A DNA stretch of 64,000 bases, taken from assembly GCA_035578175.1 (NCBI GenBank), contig JAQMRL010000008.1, forward strand, positions 91,066,541 to 91,130,540, read 5' to 3'. Made by a program: the position numbers and the translations under genes. This DNA comes from Catonia carolina. Its lineage: Eukaryota > Arthropoda > Insecta > Hemiptera > Achilidae. Every line of letters starts with the position of its first letter. Position 1 is the stretch's first letter. Under the pieces are notes generated by a model. That model worked only from the letters and a program-made list of their open reading frames with translations. It did not search any database and had not been told where the DNA came from. Positions 21,020 to 33,289 of this stretch are shown here, one piece after another.

Positions 21020-22020
21020 CAAACTCGTGACTCAAATAACTATAAATGGATTGCAGAATTGGTATACCAGCACCAGAATATACAAAATTTAAAAAATCTT
21101 AACTCAAATCGTTTTTTTCATATTTTAAAATAGTATTATTTTAATATACGAGTATTATAAGATTTTATAATATTTATATTCGACGTCAAAATATACCTTT
21201 ACTTTGACTTGCGTTGTCTTCCTGTAATAAAAACGTTCAGTCAATGTCAGAGAGATTGGCATGTTTGGTTGGTGAGTGGAAGTAGTGATGAAGGTAAATT
21301 GAGGTAAGGGGGATAAATATGGGGATGAAAAGAATTTGTACGCGTTCTCGTGATCCTTACACCATGTCAAATAAAAGAGGTTCCCCCAAAACTGAGCAAG
21401 TGCGTGTAGAAACTCACTCTCCCGTTGTTGGGTTCAATTCATCGCAGGGTTCCTTTTAAAACACAGAATATTTTTACCACCCTTATATTTTTATCGTAAT
21501 ACTCTTCGTCAAAGAAGGGTGCGTGTATATTATAAAACGTTTTGTGGCGACCCTAACCAATATTGAATCATATTTCGTTGTGCGTCTAAGTAAGAGGGTC
21601 CTGCGAATTGATACTCCTATTTTACAGTATTAAAGAAAAGACGCTGAATTCTCCTTCGTCGAATTTGAGGTAATCATATGAAATGGCTTTCAGAAATTCA
21701 CTCAATACTCCAAAAATATCTCAAGAACTTACAACCCCCGCTTGCTTCTCACACAACTGTTGAAAGTCAAATCCCAACTATACAATGAAACCAATTAGTG
21801 TTGCAAACATTAATCTTTTGACATCAATATTAAACACCAGGGGAAGGAAGAGGTAATGAATATTATGTTTTACAGCTAAAAGTAAGTAAAATTTATTTCA
21901 TTAAAAATCTAATGAGAAGCATTTACACGACTTTATCTTGCCAATGTAAAAAATGAAACATGTAACCCATGGTTGATCAGTTGTAAACAATGTAAAATGA
22001 AAAACATAACCTAATTTTAA
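21020..22020. other. Mixed stretch, nothing recognised
   Basis: Short ORFs only. A GGGTTCAATTC near 21430 looks like a B box, but no other SINE hallmark is present. Confidence 0.35.
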
Positions 22021-22029
22021 TCAAGAGTT

Positions 22030-22365
22030 TGTATCAATCAGCTGTTGTGTGTACGTTGAAATCTGTTCAATTTAGAACAATAAGCAACCCCATAACCCAA
22101 TGATATTAGGATGATATATACTACGTGTAAATGAGGTGTAGTCTTCAACAGACTCAGGCCGACCATTCCTGAGAGAGTATGGTTAGTTAAAACCCAACCA
22201 TCAAAGTACACCGAGTAACCACTGACTAGTATTCAAATCCGTATAAAAGTAACTATCTTTACTCAGATTTGAACCAGGAACCTTTGTGTCCGAATATCAG
22301 CTGTCAAACAGCTGACTAGCGGCGACGACGTTACCCCTAGACCAACCCGATGGGTTGTGTTAGTT
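22030..22365 (-). mobile_element. SINE-D copy
   Basis: Reverse complement of the unit at 9601: the body with AAGCAACCCCATAACCC and CAAAGTACACCGAGTAACC, then the tRNA-like head with GATTTGAACCAGGAAC as B box and GACCAACCCGATGGG at the start. Two diverged copies in one window support a family. Confidence 0.8.
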
Positions 22366-22369
22366 TAAA

Positions 22370-23160
22370 ATTATTTATTTAGAACAACTTGTAGGATGTC
22401 ATAATGTGACATGTGCTACATTCTGGAATATTAAGTATAAAGGTGTAAACGATAAATAAATAAATAGTCAAAAATTAATAAATAAATAAATAGTAAAACG
22501 AATAAATGGTCAAATATTGAATTTTATTTTGTATATAAAAATAATTAAAATATTATTACAGCCTAATTGTGTGTTATTATTATTTTCATGAAAAAAGTTA
22601 TTTAAAAAAATCGAAACAAGTAATTCTGTGACGCTGTTTACAGCAAGCATTCATAGCAAACTAATTTTTTGTGATAATGTTTATAGCTAACACGATTTTA
22701 TACATTGTTCAAAATATTTATTTACTTACGATAGAGATGAATATTCAATTTTTTGGCGGATGCATCTCGCGACCACGAAAAACAATGACCCTGACTCTGT
22801 GACTCTTCATGTCCAGGGTTGTTTATATTTTTATTTCTTTCTAGTTACATCTTCTAGGGCTGAAATCATTGTTTGTTTCCCAGTCTAGTCGATAGGCAAA
22901 CAAATAACGGATTTGCTGTTCTAAAACGAGTGTTTCAAAAGTGTTTCGAAAGTACTAAGTTTACTATAAAACCGGGTGGTGAATGAAACAGAAATTTTTA
23001 TATCAAGAAACTGACAATAAATTGACTCTAAATTGAATTTATATAATATGTCATTACATAAATATAATAAATTTTCATGTTTAAGGAAAAGTAGTATGAA
23101 AAACAAAAAGAAGTCACTTTTTGTATAATATAAATACATAAAGACGAAGAAAGAGAAACG
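22370..23160. other. AT-rich stretch, nothing recognised
   Basis: AT-rich, with a short AAATAAATAAATAG run near 22455-22490. Confidence 0.4.
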
Positions 23161-23164
23161 GATT

Positions 23165-23770
23165 GTCGCCTATGATGTTCAACTGCGCACTTGAATGTAT
23201 AATAAGAAATGGAGGAAAAGAAACCCAGAAAACGTAAAAGTGGGCAAAGAAATCAAAATAAACTGCTTGGGCTTTGCGGACGATCTAGCTCTCCTTGCAA
23301 AAAACATAAAAAAAAACAAGAACCCTATTAGAGTCCCTCGAGCAACTTTCGGAATAGACCGGTCGGAGAATATCCTACGAAAAGATGAAAATCATGATCA
23401 GAGATCCACTCTGCATTAGTTGCGTAATGGTTAACGAACACCAACTAGAACTTGTGGAAAAATGTAAATATCTCGGAGAAATTATAACCAATTGTCTCAA
23501 TGAAAGACCCATATGGCAAGAAAAAATTAATACATTCAAGAAATCTCTGACAACCACTTAAAACATCTACAACAAGAAATATCTGTCAACCAAAGCTAAA
23601 CTAAGTCGAAGACCAGAAAAACTGTTTCCGACGAAGACCGGAAACAGAGATCGGAATGTTTTAAGAAAATGTGGGTCAAACGAAAGGAAGCCACGCTTAG
23701 GAGAGCGCGCTTTTCAAATTAACCCAACACTGGAACAGACTTAAACTTGAACTTGAGTGATCCTATGAGG
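23165..23770 (+). pseudogene. LINE reverse transcriptase relic with FADD catalytic motif
   Basis: The plus strand contains CLGFADDLALLAKN, the reverse transcriptase palm motif (FADD in place of YADD), preceded in another frame by PMMFNCALE. In a shifted frame it continues ISCVMVNEHQLELVEKCKYLGE and STKAKLSR. This covers the end of the palm and the start of the thumb. Frameshifts near 23340 and 23400 and an in-frame stop show it is dead. The basic, lysine-rich composition recalls the relic at 3780. Confidence 0.75.
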
Positions 23771-23789
23771 TCTCAAAAGTAAAAAAAAA

Positions 23790-24900
23790 AATACTTATAA
23801 AATATAATTATTTTTGAAAATACTAATTGGGGTTCATAGAGAATAATGAACCTAATAGAAGAGAATAACAAACAATGAATAAAGAACAGATGTATTTTTT
23901 CTGATTTTTTAAGCGATCAGCGGAGATATTAAAGAAATACAAAAGTTTGGGTTCGGGGAACCCCCTTGGCCGTTCTAGGGTTAAAATACTGATTGATAAA
24001 AGAATTAACCTTCCAAAACAACCTTACACCAAATATTTTATGTAATGCGAATGTTTTTTATTGTTAAGTTCACTACATTATTTTCAGTTTTGGATATGAT
24101 TATAAATGTTATTTTTAAATTTTTGTATAAACCATATGGATCACATATCTGTATTCAGATACCATCAACATAATTTTTATATAATTACTGCAAATCTAAC
24201 TTAAGATTTTTTTATTGTTTTCCAAACCACAATTTTTAAAATGTATATTATACTGCTGAAGTCTTTATGTGAAATTTATTCAATAAAAAATTAAATACAT
24301 TTTACAAAAAGAATGCAATTTAAACAAACAACAAGTGGATCCTTAACTTAGTAACTTACCAGATATATTTTTTTAAAACAATGTTGCTTTTTAAAAAAGG
24401 TCAAGTAGTACTTTAGAAATTTCTGATAAATTAGTTTCACTAAAATGTTACTACATCTGCCCACGGGGAAAAAATAAAGAAAAAACTTAAAATGAGAGAA
24501 GTGGTGCTGTTAGGAACAGTCTAATGAAAGTCCTTTTAAAAACAATAGCTACTTGTCAACGAAACTTTAACGACACGACAATTGGCACTGCGAAGTAAAT
24601 GCTGAGTATGAAACTTTTGAATTTTTAATTTGGCCTAATTTAGATGATTGTTTGTTAGTTTACTTTTCTCGTTTCAAACGTATTCTTTGTGTTTTTTCGT
24701 ACATAAATATGTAACAACCTGCTTTTTTAAATTCGTTTCTTTTTTTGTTTATTTCTTTTTAATTTAGAAGGGCCTGTTAAAATATTCTAGCATACCATAT
24801 GTAGGTTTTCAAAAATGTACTTGTAGAAATTTGTGTTTCAAATTATAAACGGTCCAGCAAAGCCTTTATTATTCACATGAATTTAATCCTTCAAAAACTT
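23790..24900. other. AT-rich stretch, nothing recognised
   Basis: AT-rich, no coding signal recognised. Confidence 0.4.
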
Positions 24901-25089
24901 TTATTTGAATTTACTAAAAACTAACTGGTCCAGGATTCGCATTCCAATTTCTCTACTCCTCTGCATCACTCTCCTACTTTCCCCTTTTCCTCTTTATCCT
25001 GTCTCTAACTTTATCTCTCGCTCTTTCCGTCCCGCTCCCTCCACCACTACTGTGTATCTTACTCTATCTCTCCCAAACTCACTCTCCCT

Positions 25090-25500
25090 CTATCTTTTCT
25101 TATAACATTACCTCCTCTCCATACCTCTCCATATCTCTCCCAAACTCTCTCACCCTCTATCTATTCCTATAGCATTACCTCCTCTCCATACCTCTCCATA
25201 TCTCTCCCAAACTCACTCTCCCTCTATCTTTTCCTAAAGCATTTCCTTCTTCTTCATACCTCTCCATATCTCTCCCAAACTCACTCTCCCTCCCGTCTGC
25301 ATTAGCAGTAATTGCAAAACAGTCGGACATTAAACCAAAAAGAAGAGAACACTCTCCCTCTATCTTTTCCTCTTGCATTACCTCCTCTCCATACCTCTCC
25401 ATATCTCTTCCAAACTCATTCTCCCTCTTCTTTTCTTATAGCATTACCTACTCTCCATACCTCTCCATATCTCTCCATACGTCTCTTACTCTTTGTCTTT
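25090..25500 (+). repeat. Pyrimidine-rich minisatellite, unit about 75-80 bp
   Basis: Repeats of CATTACCTCCTCTCCATACC, TCTCCATATCTCTCC and AAACTCACTCTCCCTC recur about five times with small changes. It is interrupted once by a SINE tail at 25293. The ORFs over it are low-complexity artefacts. Confidence 0.85.
25293..25349 (+). mobile_element. SINE-A tail-only insertion
   Basis: Contains GTCTGCATTAGCAGTAATTG and GTCGGACATTAAACC with an A-rich end, and no tRNA head. CACTCTCCCTC flanks it at 25282-25292 and 25350-25360, an 11-base target duplication, although the host sequence is itself repetitive. Confidence 0.8.
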
Positions 25501-25504
25501 ATCC

Positions 25505-25788
25505 ATCCATTTATCTATCTCGTTATGTCTCTCTACCACTGACTCCCTCTCTCTCTCCCTCAATCTATTTACCTCCTTCCCCTCTACCACTCTCTTCTAA
25601 ATTGCTCCCTCCCTCTTCCTCCTATTCCCCCTCACCCTCTCTCACTCTTACTCTTTCTGTGCCTCTGCCTCTCTCTCTCTCTCTCTCCCCATCTCTCTAC
25701 ACCTCCCCTACCTTTTTCTTCCTAAATCTATCCTTCTCCCTCCTACCCTTCCTCACATTCACTCTCTCCTACTTTATCTCTCTCTTAC

Positions 25789-25825
<37 letters not shown>
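25505..25825 (+). repeat. CT-rich low-complexity tract
   Basis: Mostly CTCTCT and TCCCTC with a pure (TC)n run at 25793-25823. It continues the pyrimidine-rich region above. Confidence 0.9.
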
Positions 25826-25828
<3 letters not shown>

Positions 25829-25904
25829 TTAACAGGCCTAATCCTCTTGTTCTTTTCACTATTTTTTTAGTTCATTAAAAGTCGCATCAACAGCTCGTTT
25901 ATTA

Positions 25905-26015
25905 GTGCCTACTGTGGGTTTTAACTTGTAAAAATTTCTAGACCCTAGCCGGGAATCGAACCTGAAACTATTGCGTTGTAGGGTAGCGCGCTACCACTAC
26001 GGTACGAAGGCGGCC
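25905..26015 (-). mobile_element. SINE-E copy
   Basis: On the minus strand a tRNA-like head (GTAGTGGTAGCGCGC, then GGTTCGATTCCCGGC as B box) is followed by TCTAGAAATTTTTACAAGTT and AAAACCC. The plus-strand copy at 61890 shares head and linker. Confidence 0.7.
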
Positions 26016-26019
26016 TCTT

Positions 26020-27790
26020 TTCACTTTGTACCATCTTTTGCGAATTTATGGCGCTGTACTCCTAATCTTACTCTGATATCATCTGACCCACCTTGAGGGC
26101 AGTACCTCTTTTTATGCTTTCTGAGCTACCACTCCATTATTTTTATCGTCTAATTTGTTTCCTTGACTGGTGATATGACCAACCAAACTCGTTTTCAAAT
26201 CAACAAATCTCTATGTACATCTTCCTGTTTAATTTTTCGTCTCATTTCTTCGCGTCGCACATGATCATTGAGACTTAATTCCAGCACAGATTTTTCTCTT
26301 GGTTTTTGAGTAATTCGTAATTTTTTCGGTAACTTTGCAGTTAATGACATCGTTTCTGTGCCGTAATTCAGTAGGGCCTACCCGGAAAATATATTTGTTA
26401 AAACTTTGAACTTGAAATTGTAGTCCAGGGTACTAGCTTTAAGGGCTTCCACGAAGAAAAACAACAGAAAAGAGAACAGATAGATGAAGAAAGAGAAGCC
26501 TACAGTGTGTAGATCATCCGATTATACGTACTTGATGATCTCCTACAAAAAGGTCATCTGATCTTACATGATTATATATTTTATAATATATAAAATAATA
26601 TTTACAAATTTCAAATTTTAAGATTTGTTTATCTAACAACTACCTAAAGAATGCTACAGTAATATTACATGAATTTAAATTTTGTTATTTTGTTAATTTA
26701 AATAAATATTGTATTTAAAAAAAACAAATAAGAAATAATAATAATAATAATATAGAAATAATAATTTAATAAAAACAAATTAACAGAACATCTGATTATA
26801 GTTAAATCAGTGGTTGTTTGAACTTCATAGAATAAAGTCAACACCCAACTCAAGATCAATTTAATAAAAATTAATTATAAATAAAGTATTATTCAAGTAA
26901 TAAGTGTTTTGAATATTAATAATATTAAGATGTAGTAAACAATACCACTACAAGTGAAAGAATAATAAGGATATTAAATGCAAAAAAAAGCTTCCTGAAT
27001 TTACTTTGAGATCTTAAATGATCAAAAAAGGAAAAAATGATGTACGAGTACATATAAATGAAATAAAATAATTTCATTTGTTACAGATAAAAAAATAGAT
27101 AGGGCTGAAGTAAAAAGGGTTTAAATTAAAAATATAAAAAATGTTCTCATGTCATTTACTTATTTATCCCGCAACCGAAGTCACGAAATAATTCATTATA
27201 TTTTAACCATGTTATTAAATAATTACAGCTTCCATTTGTCTCCGCTACGTACGGTACATTTAGTATAATGCTAAATTTCCGGTTTTCAACTAGTTGACGC
27301 GGAGAGGCTTATTGCAGTACATTTCCATGTGCTAAATGAGAGAATGCGTATTCGTGAGAATACATACGAATAGGTAGGACAGCAAAATACAATTCATACT
27401 CCATCTTGTATCTCTACTGTCTTCAGATAAATATGTATGCTGTATTTTATATTCGTATACTGTATTTTGTATTCCTTATAAATATATATGCTCTCCTTTA
27501 AAATCGATTACCGAACTAAAAATCGATTACTGGTAAAGATAAAATAAAATACCTACTTTCAATTCTATTTTTCAATGTTAAAATAAAATTATGTTGTTCC
27601 GAATGCGAACTCACCACTCTCTAAGGTAATACAATTTATGCAGTGGTGTTTCAAATTTACATTTGTTATATTTTGCACATATTCATCTAGTGTTTATTTT
27701 AATTCAAACAAATATCTGCATGGTAAATTTTCTCCATCCTTAATTTTTTGAATGATGCAATTCTGTGCATGTACTTACTTAAAATTATTT
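26020..27790. other. AT-rich stretch, mostly unrecognised
   Basis: Holds a possible LINE tail remnant at about 26440-26560: AGGGCTTCCACGAAGAAAAA and GCCTACAGT resemble 40500-40620. The rest is AT-rich DNA with (AAT)n near 26735. Confidence 0.4.
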
Positions 27791-27796
27791 TAAAGG

Positions 27797-28188
27797 TGTT
27801 GTTTAGGTCATCAGCCAAAAGGCTGGTTTGAACCTGTAGAGGTTTTACCGAGTAAAACGAGGAGTGAGTAAATTTACCATGCCTACCTCACTGAATGGAA
27901 AAGTACGCTTATCAGCATTCCGGGCCCTCTGAAAAGCACATATCTTCCACTCTGCAAATGACACCTTCACTTTAATCACCACAGGGTTTGGCTGTATAAT
28001 GAAATACATTACTTTCAGAGGGGATAACTCTGATTAGTATCTTTTACACCTCTACCTCTTCTGTTCTTAAATTATTCAGTCATTAAATTGGCTGAATAAT
28101 GATAAGAAACAGAACTAATTATTTTAGCACTGTAACGAACAGACTGAGTGTAAATAATTTGATACTCCACCTGTCTGTTATGGGAAGA
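27797..28188 (-). mobile_element. R2 retroposon copy
   Basis: Near full length in minus orientation: GTTGTTTAGGTCATCAGCC at the left, GAGTAAAACGAGGAGTGAG, ACACCTTCAC, TCTGATTAGTATCTTTTACA, and CACCTGTCTGTTATGGG at the right. Confidence 0.88.
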
Positions 28189-28304
28189 TGGTAAAAATAA
28201 GAAACCGATAAGACATAAATTCATGACTAAAGAAAATCTATTCCTAGTGATTAAATTTTCGAGTTATTATTAAAATCGGGTTTTCTCCAAAAAAAATATT
28301 CTCT

Positions 28305-28897
28305 TGTCACCAGATGGTGACATTAAACAGTGCGGGGAAATCTTAAATGTTTGGGGTCCTAAAAAGAGCCGTTGAAGCCATAGTCGTCTAATCGAAAATA
28401 GTTTGTCGTAGGCGTCGTAGCGGTTGAGAAGCTGGACGACATGGTGTGTTGTCGTCCAGTGGAGACGTCATCTTCTTCCCTCGCAATAGTGCGTCGATGG
28501 CTGCTTCGTCGGGATCCAGTGAGCGCAAAATTCGGTCAAGGGACCGCTGTGGGATCACTTGCGGCAGTGAGCGATAACAGTCCCGGGTCGGCGAGCGGAA
28601 GCATCATCGTCTCGCTTGCATCGATGGGTCTTTCTTGGAGTCCGGTAGTCTTCTGCAGATGGTGGATATCTGGTCGAAGCTGCAGAGTGGAATTAAATAA
28701 CCATCAGGCTCAGTGGAGTGCTCTTATAAAGTCACCAGAGCGCTGCAGTAGGAGCGGTTACTAGCTCTCTGTAGTGCCGACACAGGCCTACCGCCCTTGT
28801 CGGAACTATTGTCGGCTTCCCTCTATCGGTATGTCAGAAGCTTTGATGGCCGGAAACACAATACCTAATCAAAGGGGGCGACGGGGATAGTATTACA
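28305..28897. other. GC-rich island with LTR-like features, unidentified
   Basis: Strikingly GC-rich for this window. It contains a perfect 10-bp hairpin at 28432-28459 (CTGGACGACA and its complement) and a TATA-like CTTTATAAGAG on the minus strand. The ends read TGTCACC and TATTACA, similar to the TGTCACC/GTTACA ends of the LTR at 34213. A solo LTR is possible, but I see no matching target duplication. The 107-residue frame at 28441 has no known motif. Confidence 0.35.
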
Positions 28898-28899
28898 GT

Positions 28900-30175
28900 A
28901 AAAACTGCATTTAATCCAAAAATACACAAAATCAAAAGTAAATAATAGTTCTATGATTTTTGTGCTTTAATTTGTCCTTACCAACGCTTAGTTGGGCAGA
29001 GATTTGTCTTCTTGTTTTAAAACTACATCAAAATCTGTCTATTCATTGGATCTATATTGGAATAGTCCAATTGCAAATTCAAGAAGTTTACACGGAAATC
29101 TTTTTAGTTGTCTACTGAACATTATAAAAGTTTATATCACTAACATTAACTAGACAATATGAATACGCTACTTATAAAGTGATAAAATCACGAAGTCACT
29201 GATTAAACCTCCAACAAATCTGATCCCACAAAACAATCATGCTCTTCAAATTATTAAAAAATGGTTACCAGAAAATGTATATTTTGATTTAAATTTTTTG
29301 AAACTACCTTCTTAAAAGTAAAAACTAAATTGTTAAAAAAATAAAAATAAAAAAACCTTATTAAAGTCAATCCTTATTTCTTGATATATTTTAATCTTTT
29401 GCCTTTTACTTAATTTAGTTTCATATTATTATTCGTACAAAATAATAAATTTTATACTGAATTATGTATTCTGTTGAATTGAAAAATTCTGTATCAACTG
29501 TATAAATAAATAAATAAATATTAATGAAAAACTTAAGTTCCTCCACATTTTCCACATATACATCTTCTAATTGAAAATCTTGAAATTGGAAAATTAACCC
29601 GATAGTAAGAGGATCACATTTTCAATTATAAGTAGGATGAAATTATAGAAATTACAACTAACTCCAGTAAAAACAAGGAGCAAAATCCTGGCAGAGCGCA
29701 CAATATTAAAAAAATCAGTAGTATAAAAATAGCAAAACAACCAATCCGATAGAAAATTGAATATAAATACATGACACTGTACGGAGGAGGACAGATTGTA
29801 CAAATATCCCATTACCTCGTTCATGTAAACGTGTAAACAAACTTTACAAACGGTTTTAAAAATAATGTAATTACATGTACTCCCACAACAGAACCCAGTA
29901 TTCTGTAAATAGCAACGTTGTGTAACTTGCAATAACAACTCTGAAGAAGGGTGTAAAATGCGTATCGATAAAAATATCTTCTGTCTATAGAATTGAAAAA
30001 GTAAGTATACCTTTAAAACAATTATTATATACATAGATTTTCACTTAAAAATTTATAATTGCATTTAAAACAATTAGGTTATATTTATATTTTCAAATAA
30101 AAAAAATTAAACGGTAAAAGCGGATTGTGTAAAATATATAAATTTTTAATATTTAATAAAAGTTCTTTTGGATCT
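28900..30175. other. AT-rich stretch, nothing recognised
   Basis: The longest frame (146 codons, minus strand, 29594-30034) is cysteine- and phenylalanine-rich with no motif I know and AT-driven codons; not annotated as a gene. Confidence 0.4.
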
Positions 30176-30179
30176 TTTT

Positions 30180-30296
30180 CGTATACCACTTATTACTTTC
30201 TGTAAAAATATTATTTTCATATAAATTTTTCGAAATCGATTTTTCATCGAAAATACACCTTTTCAGGCACGCTGAAATCAAACACAAGTTTTTTAC

Positions 30297-30385
<89 letters not shown>

Positions 30386-30389
30386 TGTG

Positions 30390-30437
<48 letters not shown>

Positions 30438-30645
30438 CGTGTGTGTGTGTATGTGTGAGTGTGTGTGTTTGTTTGTTTGTTTGTTTGTTTGTTTGTTTGT
30501 TTGCTTGTTTAATTGAACAAAATATCTCAAGAGCGAAATATTGCACGATGTTGAAACTCGGAAGTAAAGTTAGAAGCCACAAATGGACTTCTCACGAATA
30601 TTTTCATCAAAATAAGTCCACCGAAAGTACTAGTAGTTTATTCGT
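30180..30645 (-). repeat. Dispersed repeat R1, minus copy spanning the (GT)n
   Basis: The left flank of the dinucleotide run (GAAATCGATTTTTCATCG) and the right flank (AATATCTCAAGAGCG, GATGTTGAAACT) are the reverse complements of the right and left flanks of the (CA)n at 2834. This proves the microsatellite is part of the repeat. Confidence 0.7.
30301..30510. repeat. (GT)n microsatellite followed by (GTTT)n
   Basis: About 165 bases of GT with a few interruptions and a CG patch, then about 40 bases of TGTT repeats. Position within R1 matches those at 2834 and 52622. Confidence 0.95.
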
Positions 30646-30679
30646 GAAATTTTTCACTTATTTGAAATTTTCTAAAAAA

Positions 30680-31025
30680 ATCTGGTGTGAAACATTCACA
30701 CAACTCTCTCTCACCAATGCAAATAATAAACAATGTAACCTAACATTAGTAATAACACATTAGTAACAAACAAAAAACTAACCTCAATAAACATAACTTA
30801 ATTTTAATCATGAGTGAAAGACGCATAATGAAAATCAACCTCAGTCTGGCTTAACAATACGGAAAATCACTCTTTCACGCTAAATTAGGCTCTGTACAGA
30901 AACATTCTCTGAATAAAAGTTGTAGATCTTTTAATTTCCTATAAATTTTATTATATACATTTTTGTCATAAAATGCATGCTAAAGCTAAAATCTTTAAAA
31001 ATCGATTTTTTTACACGTTTTAACA
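30680..31025 (+). repeat. Dispersed repeat R1, plus-orientation 5' part
   Basis: CTGGTGTGAAACATTCACAC, AACAAACAAAAAACTAACC and CGGAAAATCACT match the start of the copy at 2060. It stands next to a minus-oriented R1 piece, giving an inverted arrangement. Confidence 0.7.
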
Positions 31026-31319
31026 ATCTTAATCACCCAAAAAAATCGGCTCTGAAGGTTATAATAAGAAGCTGGGCTGATATTAATTATTATTTTCAAA
31101 GCTACAAAAAAGTTACATATATATCCTTATCGCATTGGTCTAACTCATAAACTAAAAGCTACATAACATCAAAAATATGACCAATATTGTCGTTTGTTTC
31201 GATCTTTGATTGATGAAAATGGAATTCAAGGTAATCACTTCCAACATCTTCTGTGAATTTAAAGTTATTAAATGTAAAACTCATTGTAATTTGCTATTCA
31301 TTTGTAACGTAATGAATTT

Positions 31320-31840
31320 TTAATAGATTTTTTTGTCATCAGTCTCTCGACTGGTTTGATGCTGTTCTCCAAGCTATTTTATCTAGCGCAAGTCGTTACA
31401 TATCTACATACCTGTAACACCCTACATTTTTTGTAATTTGCTTTAAATATTCTAACCTTTGCCTCCCCCTACAATTCACTCCCTTAATATTACCCTCCAT
31501 CATTGATAGACCAATACCTGGATGCCTTAAGATATGCCCCACTAGCCTACACCTTCTTCTGGTAAGATGTTTCCATATACTTCTTTTTCATCCACTTGCC
31601 TTAGAACCGCTAATTTAATTATTTTGTCCACCCACCTAATCTTTAACATTTTCTTATAACACCACATTTCTAAAGCTTCTGTCCTCTTCCTTTCTACAGC
31701 CCCTATTACCCACGTTTTACTCCTGTATAATGCTATACTCCAAACATAGTGTTTTAAGAAATTTTTTCTAATCTATAAGTCAATGTTTGTAGTCAGTTAG
31801 CTGTTTTTCATTCCAAAGGCTTTTCTAGCTTGAGCAATTC
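31320..31840 (-). pseudogene. LINE reverse transcriptase C-terminal relic
   Basis: The minus strand reads KRTEALEMWCYKKMLKIRWV-like sequence followed by KNVG and SNQSRD near the 3' end, the EMWCYR-LKI-WVD block typical of LINE thumb regions. The same family is found at 55915-56300 and 56334-56790. Its 3' end is the plus-strand GTCATCAGTCTCTCGACTGG. Frames are broken by stops. Confidence 0.75.
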
Positions 31841-31864
31841 TACATTTGAATTGTAATAGATATA

Positions 31865-32900
31865 ATAATAATAGATGTAAAGATTTGTAATAGATTGTGT
31901 CATATATAACATAGGGTTTCGTCCCTAATATTACACCCGTTATTTAACAAACGGTCATTATTTTCACAAATTGTATGAATCATATTAGTCTACACCGGAC
32001 ACCTGTACGAAAATGTTTCAACATCAGCAGCTATTCTATTTTGCGCAGTTATAATTTTTCATTCAAAACATCATGAATAATTTGATTTAATATTATTTAT
32101 TTAAAGTTGTTTGAACAACATTATGTTATAATAAACAGTTTTACGATATAAAAAAATACGTAAGTGAGCATTAAATTGTATAGGAGGGATGGTTTGTTTT
32201 AAATTGTTTTAAAAAAGCAGAGGGTGTTTCGTGACATAGAATAAATTTTTATGAGATAAGAGAAAAATACAAAACAGTTCAGTGAGGGAGGATGTATACG
32301 TATCAGTTATTTTTATTACTAAAGAGTGAGAAAGAGGGTGAATTAAATACGATGTGTTGTTAAATGAGAATATAAGTTAAATTTAATGGAGGACATTAAT
32401 TAGGTTAACACCGTGTTAGTGGTGGTGGAATCTGGGGCCAGAACACCACCAAAAATGAATGCACCGTCCAAACAAGTATAACAAACCAGCCGAGCCAAAA
32501 TGGTAGAGTCGGTTTCTATTAGATTAAAAACGATCACAAACACCTCTTCTCGGATATCACTATACACCAACCCTCAATATCGCCACCCTTATAGTATTAC
32601 CGATAAGGGGTCCTATATATGCATGTGTCTGCGTGTGCATGCATAGCAATGAGAATTCTACCCTACAAATTCTTAATGGGTGCGTAGATCTATGAATAGT
32701 ATTATTCGTAGTCCTAACCTATTTAGTCTAAACCTATTTCTATTCATACCTTTCTGTAGAAAACAAATTGTTAAACGAATTTTGGTCTAATTTTTAAAAA
32801 ACACAAATTGACTGTTACAACTTCATTTAATTCAAATATTTCCGAAAATTTGTGCTAACTTTCTCACTCATTTTTAATCCTTAGTAATTTCAACTTACTT
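31865..32900. other. Mixed stretch, nothing recognised
   Basis: AT-rich apart from a more balanced block at 32410-32690 without recognised coding content. Confidence 0.35.
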
Positions 32901-32903
32901 AAA

Positions 32904-32993
32904 ATTGATTTTTAAATACACAACAAAAACTAAGTTTACTTAGTTAACAAAAACTAAGTTTACTTAGTTTTTGTTGTGTATTTAAAAATCAAT
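32904..32993. repeat. 90-bp near-perfect palindrome
   Basis: Two perfectly complementary 31-base arms (beginning ATTGATTTTTAAATACACAA) enclose a 28-base centre that is itself nearly palindromic. It could extrude as a cruciform. No flanking target duplication was identified. Confidence 0.9.
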
Positions 32994-33049
32994 TATAATA
33001 GGCCAATTATAATGAGGTTTTATTAATTACAGAAAAATCTACAATATAA

Positions 33050-33165
33050 AATCTGCGTGTTTTCACGCAAGTGAATACCTTAGAATGGCTGGGAAGATTG
33101 TTCTAAGAGAAACAGAGAAATTTTAGAAAAAGATCCTCCGCAAGAATTAGGCAGAATAATTGGTA
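33050..33165 (+). pseudogene. LINE fragment, same family as 40110
   Basis: AAATCTGCGTG, CGCAAGTGAATACCTTAGAA and CTGGGAAGATTGTTCTAAGA match 40125-40185. The frame is broken by a stop after EKF. Confidence 0.6.
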
Positions 33166-33289
33166 GTTGAGTTAGTTTTCTTTGCTATGTCATGATCGAA
33201 GAAAACTCTCCCAATGGGGGAACTTCGTGGATTTACTGTATGTGTTGTTTTGACGTTTCAAAATAAGTCCGTAGAATGTCTTCGTTTTA

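Noticed and set aside
21425..21470. SINE head around GGGTTCAATTC
   Set aside because: No A box, linker or tail typical of the SINE families found here.
23940..23985. Small GC-rich hairpin near GGGTTCGGGGAACCC as a terminator or regulatory site
   Set aside because: Short chance hairpin without a gene nearby.
25935..26012. True tRNA gene on the minus strand
   Set aside because: Only A- and B-box similarity; no complete cloverleaf, and a related copy exists at 61890 with the same non-tRNA linker.
28305..28897. Confident call as solo LTR
   Set aside because: Ends resemble an LTR but GTAA on the right has no match on the left, and no second copy is in the window; kept only as a possibility.
29594..30034. 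146-codon minus-strand frame, possible membrane protein
   Set aside because: Hydrophobicity follows from AT-rich codons; no motif, no splice context and no homology that I recognise.
30153..30763. Open frames of 112-152 codons of cysteine/valine or histidine/threonine
   Set aside because: They translate the (GT)n microsatellite in R1.
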